Shown: piece after piece, positions 60,052 through 64,000 of the stretch | How the letters are laid out: each line of letters opens with the position of its first letter | Position numbering within the stretch: position 1 is the first letter of the stretch | Program-made: the position numbers and the translations under genes | The notes under the pieces: model-generated | The model's database searches: none | What the model saw: the letters and a program-made list of their open reading frames with translations, nothing else | Told to the model about the DNA's origin: nothing | Assembly (NCBI GenBank): GCA_033239125.1 | Contig: BSWB01000005.1 | Location: 146,502,494 to 146,566,493 of the forward strand | Source of the DNA: Fagopyrum homotropicum | Lineage: Eukaryota > Streptophyta > Magnoliopsida > Caryophyllales > Polygonaceae | DNA: 64,000 nt | Direction: 5' to 3'

Positions 60052-61734
60052 GACTTTTGTAAAATTGTTTGATCGGATTACATATCCTTGTCTAAATCGA
60101 TAAGTCATTAATTTTTCATAATTATGGAAATATATTTCGTATGTATTTATTTATTTATATTAAATAAAATGTTGGAAAATAAAAAAGAGGATTACACGTC
60201 TTATTGAACCCGTCAACACCATGGCCCACTTAGAATTTACACGCCTACAACCATCTAAAATAGGAAAATGTGGTCCCGCATGATCCATCAATTTTTAATA
60301 TATAAAAAATTTAATAACCGTTACATTAGTAGTATTTATTAACTCACACCCAAATCAAAAGGTACTACTACTTATGAAAATGATTGGTCTATATTAGAAA
60401 ATATATATTTTAGGATTTTTATGGGAAACCATTCGCATCTCTAAAGTTTTTTTTATATGTATAAAAGAAAATAAAAGAAGAGAATTTATAAAAGGTAATA
60501 ATAAATAATTGAAGAAGTTGGAGCAACCGATTTATATATGATTCCCCATACTGATGTCATCCCACCAGAGATGAAATCATCGTCAATATACCGGAATCAA
60601 TCGTTTTGCCACCAACCGTCCAAGTCAAAACTCAGCCGGAACATATCAAAATCAATACTTATGTGTTCGAGGTCATGCCTAAAACTGAGCCAAAACCTAT
60701 TGAAATCAAACCGAAAATGCTTGCTCCGAGCATGCCCAATGCAAGCCAATTTTCACTCTCTCCGACTAAGTTGTCAGGTTTGTGCACTTTGAAAGTTATT
60801 TGAAAGTTATTTTTAATATCTACAACTTTCTAGTTCACATAAAGTCGGGATTTCAAGAGGAAGAGGGTGAAAATGACCATACATTGAAGCAATTACGATA
60901 CTTGTATGGATTGTTGGGCAAAATCATGCATGGAGGCATGGAAGATGGTTTTACAAAACATATGCACGTCCAACCAATACATATTTCATGTAGCATACCA
61001 TCCTCATATTATTCATATATTATGCATGAATTTATGTATTAATCATGTGACAATAGGTGGAGAAAAGTATGTGGAAAAGTAGGTGGTGAAAATATTTTAT
61101 TTCTCTTTTGTTTAATTTCAAAACTTTTGATCTTGTAACCTTTAATTGTTGGGAGTTAAGTGCTGAATTTTCAGCCTATATAAAGCCTCTCCCACACCAT
61201 TTTATGGAAGACGAATTTGAGTGATTTTTCAATCAAAAGTGTGTTTTTCACTTTGAAAAAAAACAAACCTAGAGACTAAGGAGAGAGGCCAAAGTTTCGA
61301 AACCCACAAGGTGAGAGGTCGAGTGGTGTCCTTACGGTGAGAAGCTAGGAGGGTAAAGGAGATTCAATCCTGACGTGAGATTCCGAGAGAAAAGCTCAGG
61401 TGCGAGGCTGGACGATCCTTGTTTAGCATATCCCAATAAAAAAAATCAAAAAAAGAAGTGGGTGGAAGAAACAATACCGGTGGATCCTCGCGTTCAACCA
61501 ACGAAGAGCGCATCACATACATCTCAAAATATTTGAAAATAAGATATGTCTGAGGTTAAAATAACATAAGGATAATATTTACAAAATGCAACATGACGTG
61601 ATTTTATTGGATTGGTGAAAATATTAAAGAATATGATGTGATAAAGTGGAAAGTTATATTGGATACTTGATTGAGTTGACGGAAATATAAAATGAAAAAG
61701 ATATCCAATAACCTAAAATACAGATGTTTTGATG
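60052..61734 (+). other. Unclassified region with a small frame and a TATA-driven leader-like tract
   Basis: 60540-60803 has an open frame rich in Pro/Lys/Thr (IKINTYVFEV, EPKPIEIKPKM) that I cannot assign. At 61177-61185 TATATAAAG precedes about 250 bp of leader-like sequence with GAGAGG/GTGAGAGG motifs, which looks like the R/U5 part of an LTR, but no LTR pair or primer-binding site was identified. Possibly a degraded LTR retrotransposon. Confidence 0.3.
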
Positions 61735-61950
61735 AACATAATCTAAGTTCTATATGCACATTATTTTATAAATACACCCAAAAATATTGAAAATGTTAAA
61801 TACTTTTGTACGTAGAAGACAATACGGTATATATATATATATAAACATAATCTAAGTTTCATATGCACATTATTTTATAAATACACCCAAAAATATTGAA
61901 AATGTTAAATACTTTTGTACGTAGAAGACAATACGGTATATATATATATA
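61735..61950 (+). repeat. Tandem duplication, two about 108-bp units ending in (TA)n
   Basis: Units 61735-61843 and 61844-61950 differ at about two positions (AAGTTCTATATG versus AAGTTTCATATG) plus the length of the closing TA run. Non-coding, recent. Confidence 0.9.
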
Positions 61951-62529
61951 ACTTGTGTATTGTTTCTAATTCATACGAGCAAGTTTTGAATTTCGTATTT
62001 GAATACATTGTATCCTAAAGAAAAATAACCGAGTTTTTCATGAATAAGTTAACATATTAATGTAGATTATAATCGTTTAATTTTGAAATTATTTAGCTAA
62101 CCATTTTTTTTTTATTGAGATATAATTAAAATATATATATAAAACAAATTCAGAGATCTTCTCTTTCGCGCAAGCAGATCTCTTGGGCGAAATCTGGTGT
62201 CTTCTCTCGTCGCCACTATAGTTGTCGCCCTCGCCTCCCAAAGCCGCCTTCAGTACAACAATTGCCGGAGACGGGCCGCTCTTGCCTGCAAATATGTTGA
62301 GAAGCCCTAATTGACATTCTTCCATTTTGGGTACAATTACACAATTCACCCCATATAATTTAGAATTGGGTTAATAGCCCAATTTTTAGAATTTACAGAT
62401 TTTGTCTCCAAAAGATAATTATAAAAAACTACCCAAAGTTATAATGGTAGGAAATGACCCAAATATATATAATTTCATAATTTGCCCTAAAATGATAAAT
62501 TGAGTATGTAAAACCGGTTAATGGGTGAT
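61951..62529. other. Spacer
   Basis: A GC-richer island at 62155-62330 (CTCGTCGCC, CGCCTCCCAAAGCCGCC) resembles gene-derived sequence but supports no family. The rest is AT-rich. Confidence 0.35.
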
Positions 62530-62672
62530 TGAGTGAAGTTAAATACGTGAAGTTGGGTATGTGAAGTTGGGTATGTGATGTCGGGTACAAGAAGGTTGGA
62601 TATGTGAAAGTTGGGTTTTTGAAGTTGTGTATGTGAGTGAAATTGGGTATGTGAAGACGTGAAAGTTAAGTA
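62530..62672 (+). repeat. Degenerate minisatellite, GTGAAGTTGGGTAT-type unit
   Basis: About nine imperfect copies of a roughly 14-16-bp unit (GTGAAGTTGGGTAT, GTGATGTCGGGTAC, GTGAAAGTTGGGTTT). Non-coding. Confidence 0.75.
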
Positions 62673-63268
62673 TTTTGTTTTCTTATAATTTTTTTTAACC
62701 AAAATCGTCATGTATATTTTAAACAAAATACTAGAGGGTTTTATCGGTATTTCATTGAAGCAAATATTTTTATATGTGTTAAATCTTTTAAATTTCAATT
62801 ATTATTATTTAGCATTATTTATTTCCTTATATTAACTAGTATGTTTTTATATGAAAATTAGAAAAATGAGTGAATCGTACAATTGTTTTTTAAAATTAAC
62901 GTTTGAAAATATAGAAAATGAAATCTAGAAGTAACATTTTCCTGGTATTTTTTGTTTAAGGTTTTATTATACAGATGTTTTATTTTTAAAAAAAAAATAT
63001 TTTAATATTAAATGTGGTCTGTGTTTATCACGGACATATCTCGCTACTACAGCTGTACACCGACCGTCGGGCTGGTTCGAAACGGTGACTCGGCGAGTAT
63101 AGTGACGAACTTGAATCGGGGTTCCGAACTCGGTGAGTCAAGCGAAGAACTTGAATCGGGAACGTTCTGCATTGTACATGTGGCCGAGTTACAGTGTGTA
63201 ACAGAAAGAAACGAAAATGAAGGGGCACTGGGTCTCACTCACACAGGATACTGCCCACCAAATCGCTC
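62673..63268. promoter_or_regulatory. Upstream region of the inositol-phosphate synthase gene
   Basis: AT-rich to about 63010, then GC-richer. GAACTTGAATCGGG is repeated at 63108 and 63147, and ACTCGGCGAG / ACTCGGTGAG elements occur at 63087 and 63130. These duplicated motifs directly upstream of the core promoter could be regulatory. Confidence 0.4.
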
Positions 63269-63274
63269 CACGTG
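63269..63274 (+). promoter_or_regulatory. G-box / ABRE (CACGTG within CCACGTGTC)
   Basis: CACGTG with ACGTGTC, the binding core for bZIP/bHLH factors and an abscisic-acid response element, 16 bp before the TATA box. Its function here is inferred from motif and position only. Confidence 0.6.
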
Positions 63275-63289
63275 TCATCACGATTGTTC

Positions 63290-63296
63290 TATAAAA
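63290..63296 (+). promoter_or_regulatory. TATA box of the inositol-phosphate synthase gene
   Basis: TATAAAA, about 173 bp before the ATG, predicting transcription from about 63320 and a leader near 150 nt. Confidence 0.65.
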
Positions 63297-63468
63297 AGTA
63301 ATCGTGGGTTGTTCTTCAGGAGCATCACAATTCCTTACCTTTCTTCTCTCTCAGTCGCTCGCCTTCTCCAAATTTATAGCGAGCGATCGAGTTCATTAGC
63401 GGGTATTAATCACATTGGTGATTGTAATTACTTTTTCTAATTTCAAATTCTTAAAGAATCTAGAAAAG

Positions 63469-64000
63469 ATGTTTATCGATACCTTCAAGGTCGAAAGTTC
63501 GAATGTCAAATACACAGATGATGAGATTCACTCTGTTTACGATTATCAGACGACTGAGCTTGTCCATGAATCCAGAAATGGGACTTATCAATGGATTGTT
63601 AAGCCCAAAACTGTCAAATATGAGTTCAAAACTGAAACTCATGTCCCTAAACTCGGGTATTGTTTACCGTTTCAACTCCCGATTCGAGTTTTTTCATCCT
63701 TTTCTTCTTTTCGATTTATGAAATTTTGTGTTTGTGATTTTGTTGATAGGGTTATGCTGGTAGGATGGGGCGGAAACAATGGATCAACCCTCACCGCTGG
63801 TGTTATTGCTAATCGGGAGTAAGTTTATCAATTTCCTGTTAATTTACGATCTAGGTTTTGTTCATATGAATCCGCATGCAGGTTTTGAAATCGCGATTTA
63901 GGTTATTTTGGTGTAAGTTTTTAAAAGTAGATGTAGTTTGTTTGGTTGTTTGCTGTAATTATCTGTGTGATGTTTCCCCAGAGGAATCTCATGGGCAACA
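63469..64000 (+). CDS. MIPS: myo-Inositol-1-phosphate synthase, N-terminal part (cut by window end)
   Basis: Exons 63469-63656, 63750-63818 and 63982-64000 (continuing beyond the window) encode the first 92 residues in frame. The start MFIDTFKVESSNVKY and the following HSVYDYQTTELVHE, GTYQWIVKPKTV and VPKLG blocks are characteristic of plant MIPS. GWGGNNGSTLTAGVIAN (about residues 68-84) is the Rossmann NAD-binding loop, and GISWAT follows. The enzyme converts glucose 6-phosphate to myo-inositol 3-phosphate using NAD, the first committed step to inositol, phytate and inositol lipids, mainly in the cytosol. Full plant proteins are about 510 residues, so over 80% lies outside. A G-box/ABRE and a TATA box precede it. 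Confidence 0.95.

Noticed and set aside
62089..62349. 86-residue minus-strand frame with GC-rich core
   Set aside because: No recognisable domain and no splice context. Possibly a gene relic, but unsupported.

Overview
This is a window of nuclear genome from a flowering plant, most likely a eudicot. The evidence is spliced genes with GT..AG introns, plant-specific families (a PR-1/STS14 protein, a Lzipper-MIP1/DUF547 protein, SUVR5), very AT-rich spacers, long (AT)n microsatellites, and many plant transposon remnants. The species cannot be named from the sequence.

Layout. 1-4.4 kb: the last exon of an unidentified gene, then repeats (an AT microsatellite, a SINE copy, a Mutator-like non-autonomous element, a copia remnant) and a 325-bp Tourist-like MITE ending just before the TATA box of the next gene. 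4.4-4.9 kb: an intronless PR-1/STS14-like secreted CAP protein (+). 6.2-9.6 kb: an 11-exon Lzipper-MIP1/DUF547 gene (-). 9.6-20 kb: AT-rich spacer with MITEs, a copia 3' end, a fold-back element and a full-length SINE with target-site duplications. 21.6-27.6 kb: SUVR5 (+), an 11-exon histone methyltransferase gene with three C2H2 fingers. 27.6-37 kb: spacer with a truncated LINE. 37.7-39.4 kb: a two-exon BTB/POZ gene (+), convergent with a seven-exon CID/RPR-domain gene (-, 40.2-44.6 kb). Their 3' flanks share a 42-bp near-perfect inverted repeat. 45.4-63 kb: repeat-rich spacer with a 4.4-kb LINE bounded by target-site duplications, a decayed Ty3/gypsy pol fragment, two more TIR elements with clear duplications, and minisatellites. 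63.5-64 kb: the first three exons of myo-inositol-1-phosphate synthase (+), cut by the window end.

The host genes are independent housekeeping or regulatory genes and do not form a cluster. The DUF547-SUVR5 proximity may be ancestral microsynteny. The most notable non-genic signals are a SINE family with a conserved 3' stem-loop, the shared 3'-flank element of the convergent BTB/CID pair, and one repeat that fills most of an intron in both the DUF547 and SUVR5 genes. No prokaryote-like system, CRISPR array or gene cluster is present. Gene models come from reading splice sites and protein similarity by eye.
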